DNA of 64,000 bases from Gordionus sp. m RMFG-2023. Taxonomy: Eukaryota; Nematomorpha; Gordioida; Chordodea; Parachordodidae. Below the pieces are notes generated by a model. That model saw nothing but the letters and a program-made list of their open reading frames with translations, had not been told where the DNA came from and ran no database searches. Position numbers and translations under genes: made by a program. Location: the NCBI RefSeq assembly GCF_954871325.1, contig NC_088777.1, positions 38,913,366-38,977,365 on the forward strand. Reading direction: 5' to 3'. Positions 12,714-26,112 of the stretch are shown piece by piece (within the stretch, counting starts at the first letter, position 1; every line of letters starts with the position of its first letter).

Positions 12714-15185
12714 AATAACCAATGTTATTTGCAAAATTTAATTGGAATAAAGGAGAACATATTTTTAAACGTTTAATTTAACAAAAAAAATTACAATGAT
12801 TAGATTTATAACAATTGAACAAACATACTTAAAATATTTTTATCATCCGATTCCTAAAAAGAAATTAGAGTTCACTAAAATTTCCTATTTGTAGTAGTTT
12901 GTAAATTAATTAAATATGTCCCAAAATAAATTCCAACTTTATTAGAGTATAATATTTATATTATACAAATAAAATCTAAATGGTGTGGAATTTTCATCCT
13001 ATAAATGACAAAATCAATATAATAAATTAACTCCGAATTGCTAGTAACGACTTTATAAATTATTCATAAGATCTATAATTTAAATAATTTATGTTTAGGA
13101 ATTAGACAGGATAACAAATAACATTTTATTACCTTGTAAGCTGTAACGAGTTAGTTCCGAAAAAAATATTATATTATTTTTCATACAACCTTCCATTAAA
13201 ATATTTTAAATAATTAATACTATTGCGTTGTGAATTAACTGTACGTTTTCATTTTTTATGAGATCTATATAACGATAATCAATAGTTTTTTAAATGTTGT
13301 AATACTATTCATTGTGATTAAAAAAAATCTTTGCGCACATAACCCAATCAATAACTCCTAAATTTATTTAAGAATCATAAATCAAAAATTTCATCCCATA
13401 AAATTTATTGGATAATCTTAGGCTTATTGGGAAGAAACGCATGGGGTGGAGGATTATAATGGAAAAAGGTTGGCTTAATATGATATTTATGAAAACAGGC
13501 TAATTTATTGGAGTGAACCCCACTTTGATATGCCAAATTTTTGTTAATCAAATGGAATTTTTTTTTTATAATTAAAACCAAATTATTCGGTTTATAGATA
13601 CAATGGTTAAATGAGAAAGAAATCAAAAATTATTCAATATTCGATTCGGTTATTTGTTATTCGATTAAATTATTATTCGATTAGATTTGTTATTTGATTT
13701 GATTCTAAATAAATGAATAAGAATAACAAAATATTCGCTTTGAAAAATGTAAATCGAATATGAATATGAATATTAATATAAAATTTCTTTTGATTGTAAA
13801 ATTATTCTTTATTCACAGCTCGTTCACTCATCTACAAAATAATAAAAAGAATGGCTCTCTCCTACAATATTTTAGGAGCTATGAATATTTTTGTGAAATG
13901 TAAAATTTTTGCAATTTTACCCAGTACCCAGGGTAAGATGACTAAGTACTTAAGTAAAGTGGTTAAAATAAAATCGAACACAACTTTATTGTTTTATCAA
14001 ACAGAATTGGTATTTATTTATTCCTTTTAACTATAAAAAACTTAATACAATGAAGAAATTAAAATTAGCACCGATAGGGTTTTAAGCACATTTCTTCATC
14101 TTTATTTCCAAAATTTTTATTACATATAATACAAACTATTTATTAATGATCATTTGCTTGAATTTTTTATATAGATTATAGGTTAATTTGAAAATTCTTT
14201 TTTAATACCTTTAATCAGACGAAACATTTTAATCGTTTTACACATTGCAGCTTTGCTCTAACATATTATTTATATTAAAATATCGTTATTCAATAATTGA
14301 CAAATTAATTGTATAAAATTAAATTACTTGTAACAATTAACAATGTAATATCTTTAATCATATATTATATAGTTATTGCTTGACATCTATTAAACTATAA
14401 ATGTCCAATAATTTTTATTTTATAACGAAGACTTTATAGAACATCTGTAGAAAATAAATTATTTTAGATCATTCGAATAAATCGATTTTGCTAAAAGCAA
14501 AATATACCAGAATGTAATTTAATAATTTATAGATTAAGATATATTCTTACTATATATATTAAACCAGGGAGATTCTAAAAGATAAATATAGAAAAGAAAT
14601 TATTTATAAAAATACACCTTTACACCAAATTTAAGGTCTTTATGCTCGAAGGCTAAAAAGGTATTCTCATTTACATTGTTGCCCAGTCAATCACCTAACC
14701 TCAATCTCCCCTGCTACAAGTATTTGATCCATACAAAAGTGAATAGCTCACTTTGTGGATAGATCAAGAACTTTAATGGGGGGAGCAGTTATACTATAAA
14801 TTTTTTCAAAACTTCGTTTTTAATTTACCCATTTAAACAATTCATAATAAAAATGTTTTATCTATAATATACCATTTTTTAAGTTTCTTTTTGATTCTGT
14901 AAATCAAATTAAATTAGATTAAGATATCTTTTGAATTAACGGGTTAAAAATTGATTAAATATAAGAAGTCTTGATTTTTTTCCCCCAATTGTAAAAATCG
15001 CTGGTTTATGGTCGGACTATCTTTGAGAATAATTATTACAGTTATATTCAAGATAGATGAAATAGCATTCATTTATTTTGCTGTGAATTTAGTCCTTAAT
15101 TTTATTTGTAAAAATTGCATTTGAAATCTAACCTTTTATTTAATATTTTTGTTTTTTTTAAATATCTTTTATATTTTCAGGGTTT
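12714..15185. other. AT-rich intergenic DNA
   Basis: No gene recognised. At 13630-13780 there is a short-period ATTCGATT-type repeat whose two sides are loosely inverted relative to one another; it may be a decayed MITE. The remainder is simple AT-rich sequence. Confidence 0.5.
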
Positions 15186-15395
15186 TTCTGTTATCTATAT
15201 ATATAATCACCGTAATCAAGAAATGAACGTTTTCGTATAATCTTAATGTTAATTTTTATTTTTTCTATCAACTTTCCTATCTTCTTAATGTTAAATAAAT
15301 CGATGGAGACTATATATCTCTTTTGTACATCACGGGATTCGAACCTATGACTTAACGTTTTACCGGCAAACGTTCTTCCACTCAACCACCTTTTA
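15186..15395 (-). mobile_element. tRNA-derived SINE
   Basis: On the minus strand, starting near 15392, the sequence reads GGTGGTTGAGTGG (A-box-like). It is followed about 30 bases later by GGTTCGAATCCC, a perfect B box. Between them a perfect 7-bp stem AACGTTT/AAACGTT closes a 7-base loop at the anticodon-arm position, but the loop lacks the conserved U33 and the acceptor arm does not pair, so it is not a working tRNA gene. Downstream of the B box comes an unrelated ~110-base AT-rich body ending in a TATATATA tract near 15200. This matches the layout of a Pol III-transcribed SINE. No second copy was noticed in this window. Confidence 0.7.
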
Positions 15396-18378
15396 TATTA
15401 AATTTTGTAATATAATCTTCTTATATATGTTATTATTTTGCTATTAACATTTTTTTCAATTAATTTATATAATTTAGATCTTATAGTGTTTATATTCAAA
15501 GTAAAATTTATTAATTTTTATAAAATTATTTTTATATTACAATTTAGATTTAGCAAATAAATTTAAATTATTTACCACCCATATGGCAGTAAAATATCTC
15601 AGCCACAATATGGGATCTCTGCAAATAGTATAAAATACCTATTTATCAATATCTTCCCATGCCAGAACCTCCCTCACTAATCCTAAATACTTATTACAAT
15701 TTAGATTTAACAAATAAATTTAAATTATATTTAGCCAATTGAAAAATAAACATTTATCTCATATTACCACCCCAAAATATGCCAGTATAAAAATTTTATC
15801 TCAACAACAATATTTGAACTCTGGAAATGACATACAATACCAATTTATCAATATCTACCCTACATTTTTGATTATAATTTCATATATTTTACGCTAAATT
15901 TAATAAAATGAATAAATAATCACTTGTCATTTTTTTTTATAAAAAATTGTATTTAAAAAAAATTTCATAAAGATTTTTATTATTCCCTTCATTCTTGACG
16001 AGTTATCAACTAGTATTATAAAATAGATAAATGATTGCATGTAAAAATAAGAAATTTTTATTCCTGAAAAAGTTTATAAATATTGAGAGTTTAAACCATT
16101 TAGGAGGGAGGGTGGGGCACTATGGGACCTCATTTTTTAAAATATCCTACTTCGATCTTATTTATTCTGAAATCTTTTTCTCATATAATATTAATATTAG
16201 GTTCTTCATTATTAAGGGATTTGTGAATAAACAGCTTAGAATATGAATCAGATATTTATGCAATATATGAGACCTAAGGACCAGAAATTTTTTAGAAAAT
16301 TCTTTAATTTTCTATAAAACTATTTTTAAAATACATCAATCAAATTTCAGAAATTCCGAGACGGCTATAAGTAATCAAGAATAAGAAATCTGGATCGGAA
16401 AACAGTTTTCTAAAAGGAGTTCGGGCCGGGCATGAAAATCAATTTTTTTGCAAATTAGGGCTGGTTGCAGAAATATAAATAATTTGTTATAAACACAAAT
16501 TAAGCATAATTTATATTATATAAATACTTTTTGTTGCAATATGTAAATTTACTTTGAAATAAAATCGAGAAAAAGGAAGTAATATTCAAATTGACTTTTA
16601 AACAGAGAAACGAAACGAATTATTATATTATTTGAGTACAGACGATGTAAATGAATAGTGTAGAAAAGTAAATATAATCGAGGATATTTTACTTGTTATG
16701 AATTTGCGAACATAATTTTTAATCTTTTAATTTTTCTTATATTAATTTATTTTTTTATTTTTTATTATGATTTATTTAATTACAATTCATATTAATTAAT
16801 AAAGTATAAGTTGTTAATTTATTTATGCTATTTATTTGTATTCTCTAAATTCACAACTACAACACTTTTTTAAATTACAATTCACTTTTAACTATATAAT
16901 ATGGCATAAAAATCAAAAAAAATATTCAACAAAATTTCGTTTTGGAAACAAAAGGGTCTTTATCACATCTATAAAAAAATATAACGTTATAGTTTCCTGA
17001 GATTAAGCAAATAGCAAAAAAATCTCTCTATTATTATATTATTTCTCTGGCATTATTTATAGCGAATTGACCAATTCTTGACTAGTCTAAAATTCGCTTT
17101 CGCCATAACGATAAGTAAAACTCGATAAACAATTACTATTTTTTTATTATGATAATATATTTATAAAGCCATATTGGTATTGGCTAAGATGGCAGCTATT
17201 AATTCACGAAAAATTTTTAATAAAATAAAGTTGATATTAAATATGGAGTTCTGCTTAGGTGAAATAAAATTTATAACCTATGCTGAGACACACGTACAGG
17301 TAAAATTTAGGCTTAATATCATATAACTCAAATAAAATTGACCATCATATTATGCTAGTGGTTTATTAAGTTTTATCTTTAATTATGGCTATATTCAGAC
17401 CAATCAGGGTTTTGATCTAGATAAAATCACATCTCTAAATAATTAAATTTATATAAATATGTATAGAAGAGCCAGAAAATATTATGAGCAGGGCAGGGGT
17501 TATGTAAACACTCAGATTATCTTCTAGATTAGTAAACTCTAATTGTTAATTTTTTTGTCAAAAATGTAAAGCTATAATATGTATATGTGGCTATAAATAT
17601 TTTTTATATTGCATTGCATATTAAGATTTAATGTCATAATAATAACAATTTAACTCTTAAAAGTAACTATTCCAAATTCTGCAATTTTTCAAAAAATATA
17701 TAATAGAAGTTTTATTTATCTAATTTACATTTATTTATCACATTCAACAGCAGAAATAAATACTGAACTAATTTATCTATGAATTAATATCTCCCCAATG
17801 AAATTCCTGTGTACGCGCCTCCTAATATATAAAATCAATTTTAATATTTAAGATGTGATCAAAATTTTTGATTTTTAAATTTTTTTATAATATTTTTTTA
17901 CATAAATAACTATTTTATAACTAATAAATAATTTTTCTTTGCAAAAATTATAATAGGCTTCACCACATGCATTGTGACACAATCTTCCTTAGGTATGGCT
18001 CATACTTCCTCTAAATTTTTCTGTGGTAAAATTATAATAAATATTTTATAACTTTACTATATGATGCAAAGTAAAAGTATGCAAGTACAAGGGGAACAAA
18101 ATGAGGATTATCAAGTAGTTTAGATTTAATTGAAATTTGCCTCTTAGGGTTCGCGTGATCCTCTGTAATCTCCACCACTCAATCCAAACCATTCATAAAT
18201 TTAAATTATAAATTTTATATTATATATTTTACTATGATCCCTTTATTGACGTCTATAACGAATCAACTCAATATTTTAAAAAAGATTTTCTTATATAAGA
18301 TGGCCTGCTTAAAACATTTTTAAAAAATTAATAATATATACCATAAATATTATATTAATAGGTGTAATTATATATTAT
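15396..18378. other. AT-rich intergenic DNA downstream of the receptor gene
   Basis: No gene recognised. A G-rich patch lies at 16100-16120 and one GC-box patch (CGGGCCGGGCATG) near 16424. On the minus strand an AATAAA signal is present at 18242-18247, about 130 bases after the receptor stop. It could serve as its polyadenylation signal, though such hexamers are common by chance in AT-rich DNA. Confidence 0.45.
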
Positions 18379-20109
18379 TTATAAGCATTTACTTGACAAT
18401 TCTGAGCTGGTTTGGATGTAATATAATTGATCTGAGAAATATAATTGCTTTGTATCTTGGCCATTTTCAAAACAATTCTTTTTTTTAGTGTCAACAATAT
18501 TAATGGAATTTTTCTTGGAATTCAAACTATCGTAAATGAAGTTGATCTTAGAATTTTCGGAACATTGCGAGTGGTCATTAAGAAGTCTTAGAGTCACCTT
18601 CTTGTGTTGATATTTATTAGAACCATGCATTTTAACGGGATTAAATTTTAAGGATTGATTAGTTTCCCTACTTTTAGGTGACTCAGCTGATAGAGTTGAT
18701 AGATTTTTACTTAAAATTTGTTTAGTTGGTTTTAATTTCCATTTTTTCCAGGATTTTAGAAAGAAAGAAGATCTACTATTACTGTTAAAAGTTTTATGCT
18801 TAGATCTATTTTTGATGGGAAATCCAGCGAAACTAATCATACCTGCCGAGTTTTGAGAAGACGAATGGATAAAGGGTCTTATTTCATGGTTATCTTTACT
18901 TTTAGGTATTCTATTTCCCGAAACCTTTGAATGCCCATGATTGGATTTAAAAAATGAAACCGATTTAGACAATACGTTTTCTCTGTTAAAACAAGGTAAA
19001 ACTGCTTTAAACTCTTTTCTAAAGTTCTCATTCATCCATGCGTATATCATGGGATTGTAACAGGTAGAACTCATCGCAATTACATGGCACACAAAAAATA
19101 TTAGCACAAAATATTTCCACTCAATTATTTTTAGCCGTAATCCACTGACCACGTGAATTAAATTAATTGGAAGCCAACAAAATGCGAATATGGCCACCAT
19201 AGCTATCAACATTCGGTTCGTTCTATCTTTCCTTTTCAATTCTTCTTTTTCACGTTTTCGATTCCTTGTAAGTGCTCTCGATTTTGTTTCAACCCTTTCC
19301 CCAATTTTTGCCGATACCTTGATATAACAATACGCTATAACACACAATGGCACAAAGTATTGGAACATCAATGTGGTAAAAGAGTATATTCTTTCCAGTC
19401 CATCAAATGGCCAATTTTCTTCGCAATGTAAATATATGCCATTATCACTGGGTTTGAGTTTCATAAATATAGCGAGAGGAGCAACTAACGTTATAGATAA
19501 GCACCATATACCAAGAATTATGATAAAACATAAAGTCTTACTTTTGCGTGTTGCAAAGGGGTGAAACATGACTTGATATCTATCTAAAGCTATGGCTGTT
19601 AAAGTTAGTGTTGATATGTAAACCGCGCAGCCTTGAACCATAGGTACAAGATGACATAATGCCTTACCAAAAATCCATGAATCCAAAAATGCCGACAACG
19701 GTGTAAATGGCACCGCTATAAAATTCATGATTAAATCGGACGCAGCTAAATTTGTTATAAATATGTTGGTCGGCGTTTGCATAAAAGTGTTCCGAGAAAC
19801 AACATATAATACCAAAGAGTTTCCCGAGACTGCTACTATAAATATAGCGAAATATATGAAATAAAATGCAATTTGAATCAAGGGATTCTGTGAGAGAGCA
19901 TACGGGTAATCTATAGCTTTATCACTATTTGATAAATATGGGTCAAAATTTACCGAATTTCGGGTAAAATTATTGTTCAATATTTGTAATCCTCTATAAG
20001 AGTCATTAAAGTTATATTTTTGTAAATTCTTCGAATATATCGATGCTAGTTTATTAATAAAATGAATATTTTTTGATACACTGGAATAATTAAAACTCGA
20101 AGGTAACAT
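18379..20109 (-). CDS. NPY/NPF-family neuropeptide G-protein-coupled receptor
   Basis: A 576-residue class A (rhodopsin-like) receptor in one uninterrupted exon. The extracellular N-terminus (~1-75) has N-glycosylation sequons at N7, N35 and N47. TM1 (~78-104) holds GN at 96-97. TM2 holds LAASD with D125. C152 before TM3 can pair with C229 in the second extracellular loop. DRY is at 176-178, CWLP of TM6 at 311-314 and NPMIY of TM7 at 352-356. The loop phrase CEENWP after TM4, DRYQV, and the helix-8 start WMNENFRKEF resemble NPY, NPF and short-NPF receptors, so the ligand is probably an RF/RY-amide-type peptide and the partner a Gi/o protein at the plasma membrane. C373 may be palmitoylated. 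The ~200-residue C-tail is long and rich in Ser, Lys and Asn. An in-frame TAA two codons upstream supports the start. Family is confident; subtype and ligand are inference. Confidence 0.93.
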   Translation of the reverse strand: MLPSSFNYSSVSKNIHFINKLASIYSKNLQKYNFNDSYRGLQILNNNFTRNSVNFDPYLSNSDKAIDYPYALSQNPLIQIAFYFIYFAIFIVAVSGNSLVLYVVSRNTFMQTPTNIFITNLAASDLIMNFIAVPFTPLSAFLDSWIFGKALCHLVPMVQGCAVYISTLTLTAIALDRYQVMFHPFATRKSKTLCFIIILGIWCLSITLVAPLAIFMKLKPSDNGIYLHCEENWPFDGLERIYSFTTLMFQYFVPLCVIAYCYIKVSAKIGERVETKSRALTRNRKREKEELKRKDRTNRMLIAMVAIFAFCWLPINLIHVVSGLRLKIIEWKYFVLIFFVCHVIAMSSTCYNPMIYAWMNENFRKEFKAVLPCFNRENVLSKSVSFFKSNHGHSKVSGNRIPKSKDNHEIRPFIHSSSQNSAGMISFAGFPIKNRSKHKTFNSNSRSSFFLKSWKKWKLKPTKQILSKNLSTLSAESPKSRETNQSLKFNPVKMHGSNKYQHKKVTLRLLNDHSQCSENSKINFIYDSLNSKKNSINIVDTKKKNCFENGQDTKQLYFSDQLYYIQTSSELSSKCL

Positions 20110-22692
20110 AGATTAGAACCGCTTTGGTGATAATGGAATGATTATATATAATGTGTTCTCAAGAATGTGGGAAATTATGTTCAAGGAATAATATGTGGGC
20201 TGATAAAACGAATAGTTTTCTATTCCATGTAATTATGGAATTTTTTTTAATATCAAATCCAAATTTTTGAGCGACAGAACCAACATCCGCTTATTCTATA
20301 ATCAATAAAAAAAGTAAATTGAAATAAAGCTTCATATCTCCATTAAGATTCTTGATTCTAAATTGTTTAATTTTAAATGAATTGTTAATATTATATAATA
20401 ATACAAATTTGTTTTAGTCGAATATTTCGGTATAACTTTTAAACCATTCCATTTAAAAAAATAATTATTATCTTTATTATAATAGGTCTTGCATATACAT
20501 CGACTAACTCATTCATTCTTAAAAAAAATTATTTGAATATTAAATATATACAAGTATTTATAAAAAAAAATTTTTAAACTTTACAATTATGCCTAATATT
20601 ATTCAATCATTAAAATTTTGAAATTATTGATTTTATTAAAACTTCAATTTTTTTTTAAAAAAATGGATAATATTTTTAAGCTCATAATTAGAGTATTAAT
20701 TATAGTGTTTTATATTTTATCTAAGCGTTGTTATTATCCATAATATAATGATAAGAGAAATTTATTAGGAGCGAAGGTTTTCGTTTTTATCATTCTTAAC
20801 TATTTTATGCATTTGTACATAATATGCTGAATGCATTAATTTGCTATCATTACTAAAACATTTTCTTATTTTGCTTGTTTGTCTTTTTTTGGAAATGGTA
20901 GGGGATTCATTATCCTTTCATATTGAACCGCCCCCCCCCCTCTTCCCAATCGTTGCCTATGATTTGAACAAACGATTAAGCCAATTTTGCATCAAAGGAA
21001 ATATTAAAATAATAATTAGATGATTTTTATAAAAACTGATTCCTATATTTGTTTAAACTTTACCCCTCTTTAACATTGGCAGGTAGGAACAGTAGGGTAT
21101 ACGTCAATTTTACATAAAAAGGAAATATTAATAGAGAGATCTATAATTTTTTGTTTATTCTTTGTAATAGGTTAATAAGATCTATAATATATTATAATAT
21201 CTAAATATGAGTATAATACTCCATTAACATGTCTATCGACTTTAGCACATATTGTTTTATATATACTTTGCTAATCAATAAATACTTGAAACAACCTAGA
21301 TAGGGACTTAAATAAAAAATATACCAATCAGGACATGATGCATGGCAATCAATTTTCTATCTAATTGAGGCATTATCGTAATCCCCTGAGCTTAAATTTA
21401 ATTTTAAAAAAATAATCTTTATTGAGAAAATGATCAAAAATATGCTCATAATCAGAAAAGCGCTCAAATTATTGAGAGCTCAAAATATGACAAGAAGTTG
21501 GAAGAAGGGGGATTATAAGTTCAGTAACAACTTATACTGAAAATAACTATTTTTTTTACCTGCGAAAATATTTCTCCTCATGTCGGGGCGTGGCCTGATT
21601 TTATCAATGGAAAGAAATATATTTCAAACTAAAATAAATTTAAATATTGTGAAATAATTCTGATTATTTAATGATATATTTTTTTCTATTTAATATCATA
21701 TGAAAAAAATTACGAAACATTTAATAAATTAAATTGATTTAAACCAATTTCCAGTTATAATTAAGAAAGAGTAACAAACCATTTATATCAGGATTTAGTC
21801 GCGTTCTTCGTTATCTAAAAATGTGGCTGCCAGTTTTGCTAAATGCTTGCTAAATAAGCCGGTAGAGTAAAGTTGATCTTTAAGATAACAGAAAATTTTA
21901 GTTAACATGAGCGAACGTTAACTATTCCCGAACCGATGAGGTAAATTTAATTAATTATAACCGATATATTTAACTTTATACTATTCCCAATATAGTTTTA
22001 TTAACTATATTTGGTATGACAAAATATTTTTTTCTTGTTTTTTCAAATTTAATTTTAACTAATTGTGTGTATTTGTTGGTTGAGGTTAGTAAAAAAAACC
22101 AATTAAATGATAAATTATTTAATTCTATCTGAAAAAATATTAGTATTTTGTATATTTTAGATTTGCTAAAAGTTACTTTTTGTTATTTTTGAATGTATTA
22201 TAGTTAATTAATAGTTACATTTTCCCAAAATTTTTTATTACAGATTATTTTATAAATGAATTATAACTTACCATTTTCACTATATTTAGTATACAAAATA
22301 ATTTAAAGATTTATACATTTTAATCAAAAGAATTTTAATGAAAAACAATTTAAATAAAGAAATAATTTGACTGAAAAAAATGTATAACGTAATTATTTTT
22401 CATAAAAATTTGTTTATATTGCATTTTTGTTAGAGCCTAACAATATTCTATTTCCAAAATTTATGACTAAAAGGAGTATGAATATTCCTTTATAATAAGC
22501 TCCCCTAGCAGATATTCAACAAACGCTTTAGATAAGTTAAACTCAATTTTATATATAGAAAAGATAATAATGAGCTTCGGTTATTCAATTCTGATCTATT
22601 GAGAAATAGTATGTAAATATTTAATTTTAAAATATAACTATTTATTTTTGTCATTATACATTTCAAAAAATATAAACAATTACAATTTCTGG
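20110..22692. other. AT-rich intergenic DNA upstream of the receptor gene
   Basis: This contains the 5' flank of the receptor gene. A TATATAA-like stretch at 20142-20151 lies only ~35 bases before the start codon and is not convincing as a promoter in such AT-rich DNA. A run of ten C occupies 20931-20940. No other gene or repeat is recognised. Confidence 0.4.
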
Positions 22693-22902
22693 TATAACGG
22701 CTCGATTTGAGCCAATTTTTAAAAACATACGTCTAATTCAATACTTTAGCCCGAAAAATATTGCTAATCCTCGAGATTAAATGTCCAAATTTTTCTACTA
22801 TCGATGAGCAAAATTTTCAGGCTTGCTTAATATCTTTCTAAGGGAAATATCGAATTAGCCATTTTTAATAATTGATTAAAATTGAGCAGTTTAACAACAC
22901 TA
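22693..22902. mobile_element. Second copy of the TAGTGTTGTTAAACGG MITE
   Basis: The right end CAGTTTAACAACACTA and the internal phrases CGGCTCGATTTGAGCC and AAATATTGCTAA match the nested copy at 7423. The left terminus has lost a few bases and starts TATAACGGCTCG. The flanks ATTTCTGG (22685-22692) and ATTTCTAG (22903-22910) are an 8-bp duplication with one mismatch. It is older and more diverged than the 7423 copy. Confidence 0.8.
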
Positions 22903-23249
22903 ATTTCTAGTTACATTTCATTAACAATATTTATTTAAAAAGCAGTTATATTTAAATATATTTACTGAAAGATATATACTAAATATAAATATTTAACATA
23001 ATTTATAAAAAACGTAAAAAATCTACATCTCATTTAGCATGTCACCCTAACAACAAAACTTTCCACTTTTCCCAAGGTTGAACCATTGCCAATATTTAAA
23101 CTTCCATTTTCTATGAACATTTTATTCTCAATTCATTCAAATATAATCAAACTCATATTATTATTTTTATATAAAAATTACAAAATTGATTACTTTTCAT
23201 TCACATTTAAAATAATATATTACTTCAAGCGTTTTTTCTAACACAATGC

Positions 23250-23458
23250 AGGCCGTGTTCTGGTTTTCTTATTTTTGAAACTTATTTCTGTTTAGATTAA
23301 CCTATTCAGATTTTGAACAAGGACATACTATTCTTATTTTGTTTTAAGTCTGTACTGAATCTAAATAGCCTCTTCCTTTTTATTCTGGTTAGAAGAATCT
23401 ATAAAGACGGTTACATAGATTTTTGTTTAGAAATAAGATGAGTCAGGGACACGGCCTA
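23250..23458. mobile_element. ~209-bp MITE with AGGCCGTGT ends
   Basis: The left end AGGCCGTGTTCTG and the right end, read on the other strand, AGGCCGTGTCCCTGA are inverse. Imperfect inverted similarity (CTTATTTCT/AAACAAAAATCT type) continues inward. There is no coding potential, and no clear target duplication was seen. The short TIRs suggest a hAT-like non-autonomous element, but the superfamily is uncertain. Confidence 0.6.
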
Positions 23459-26112
23459 AACGTTTCTGCCCAATTTGTAAGCAATATCAAGATACTTTCT
23501 TTATATATATTGTATTTTTTTGAAAAATTGAAGCTTCCTATAACAAAACATCATGAAATAGAAAGATGAATATTATTTGAGATTTGGTTTACAATAACGA
23601 AAGTTAGATAGAGTTCTCTATAGCGAGACTTCACTGCATAGCATTTAATTTTTTGACAACTCCTTGCCATTCAGATCACTTTTTAAAATCTTTTCTTGCT
23701 TTTTTTTAAAATTCATTTTTTAATTGTGATATTCAATTAAGGTGAAAGAAAGAATAGATATGAAAAAAAATTTCGGGCAGTCCAAAGAGCTAATATTCAA
23801 TTTATGATATTACGGCCCGTCCCGGACTCTGTAAGATTCTAGGGAAAATATTTTAATTTCAATATTATGATTAAATTTTATTAATAGTACACATATATCT
23901 TATTCCTTCATATTTTCTTCAAACCAAGAAAAGGATTATCTATTTTATTAAAAATTGATGGCATTGAGAGTATCTGCTACTTTTTTTAATCCAGGGGGTT
24001 TATATTTTCATTGCACGTCAGGAATAAAATCAATACAATTGAGAAAAAATATCAGGATATTTTATTTTTGAAGAAAAATTCAAATAAGCATTATGTGCAC
24101 AAAACTATCGCTTATTGTATTTATACAATATTAATTATCCTTTTTTTAAATTTTAAATATTTAAGCAATGTTTTGAAAATGTTAAAATAGTTACTTAGTT
24201 AGTATGCAATTCAGAAAAAATTTAATATATAACAATTTATCAGAAAAAATTAATTGCGATTGTAATCAAGCTTATAATGTTTTTTATTTTGAACCATAAA
24301 TCAATTCTTATTAATAATTTAATACTCGATTTAAAAATTTTTTATTCTGAAAATTATTATTAAATCAAAAAATCACATTGTGAACCCTTTCTCAAAGGCT
24401 TCCATCATTAGTAGGTTGGGGGGGGGGGGGTTAACACAGGATCATCGATAAAATTATCAGAGGCTTTTTTAAGATTATTAATCAACCTTTTTGAGGGTCA
24501 TCTACATAGTGAAGACTCAAATAAAAAATACAATCTGGGTTTTAAATCAGATTCGTTATTTTACGCCAATAAAAATTTAATATGATAGCATTAAAATCTT
24601 ATGTGAATTTTAAAAGCTTGATTAGTAAGGTTTTTTTTAACTGAAGCATGTCTTTTTTATTTAAAGTCAAAAGACTTGAGAGATTTCTGATAGATAATTC
24701 GAATCCTAAATTATCGCTCCAAATGGCATTTTGTAAAATATTAAGGTCTATGATTTATTACCCAGTTGTAATATTTTATTTATTTTTCTTTGGGTCACTT
24801 GTTTGATTTGATATCTTATCATTAAATTTCTTTTAGTAGATCTATATATTTTCATATTTGTGAGATTTTTCTCTTTGATTCAACTGATTCAAATTGAAAG
24901 ATTATAAAACATTAATGTCAAAATTCCATGGCTAAATAAAGTTTACTATATAAATCGCTAAAATATTTTACTTCCACGCATTGATTAAATTTTATTAATA
25001 ATGTAAGAGATTTATTTATTTTTATATAATTAAGATTTTAAATATCCATTCATTGAAAATATGACAAATAAGTTTATGTTTAGACCAGGTTGACACACTG
25101 ATAAGTACAAAGCTTTAATATCATATTTTTTATTGTATAACTTAATCTAAATATTATATATTGATATATGTGATTTATACTATCTTGATAATTTTAATTT
25201 ACTCAAAATTAACCATTATTTTTTATATCTAAATTTGTATAAAAAAAGAATAGAGTTTAATTCAAGATAAAAAAAAAGTATTGGGAATGTATTGGTTTTA
25301 ATATCGATATATAAAAATGGTGATAAAACTACGATACATTCTAAAACATTGCCGATATTCCTTTGATGAATGCAAAAAAACACATATCAGATATAGTATC
25401 GCGATGCTTTAACAATTTTGTATATAAGAGTATATTATAAAATATAACAAATATTTTTGTGTAACATATTTCTATATCTTCTTATTAATTATCTGCCCAT
25501 ATAAAATTGTAAAAATGATGGTATAATAATTTTGTGAAAAGAAAAATCCATAATTATAGTGATAATTTATAACAAAATAAAAAATGACACCCCAGTGTTA
25601 CCTTCATTTTTTTAATATAAAAAGAACATACCTCGTTTAAATTTCATAAATGAATAGCGGATACGATTTATTTTTAAGCCTCTTATATGTTAATAATCTT
25701 CCTTTTTTTAATAAAAAAAATGTTCCCATTAGAAGAGGAGGAAGGATAAATGTTACTTCAGTCTTCGCGCTAATGGGAGGAAATATATAGATTATTTAAA
25801 ATTATAAATAAAAATTAACCAATTAAATATAAGGCTTATCATTATATTTACTATATTTAAAATATAAGATTTTTGCTTATAAAATTAAGAACATATGGCT
25901 TAATTCGAAATAAATCAGAATTTTGAACCGAATCGCGAAACCGAAGTATAACGTTATAATTTTTTGAACTATACCCGTAAATGGGCCATTATAGAAAATT
26001 TTTTAAAGAGAGAACAATTATGTTCGTACATGTTCCAGTTCATAATGATTTTTGAAATTTATAAATTTATTTTAAATGATTCGTATTTTAAAATTAATTT
26101 TCTTTTACAAAT
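23459..26112. other. AT-rich intergenic DNA
   Basis: No gene recognised. Items of note are a run of thirteen G at 24418-24430 and an isolated hairpin at 25724-25778 (see findings). The remainder is simple AT-rich sequence. Confidence 0.45.

Noticed and set aside
15306-15392. Minus-strand tRNA gene
   Set aside because: A good B box and a perfect anticodon-arm-like stem, but no acceptor-stem pairing and no U33 in the loop. It is better explained as a SINE head.
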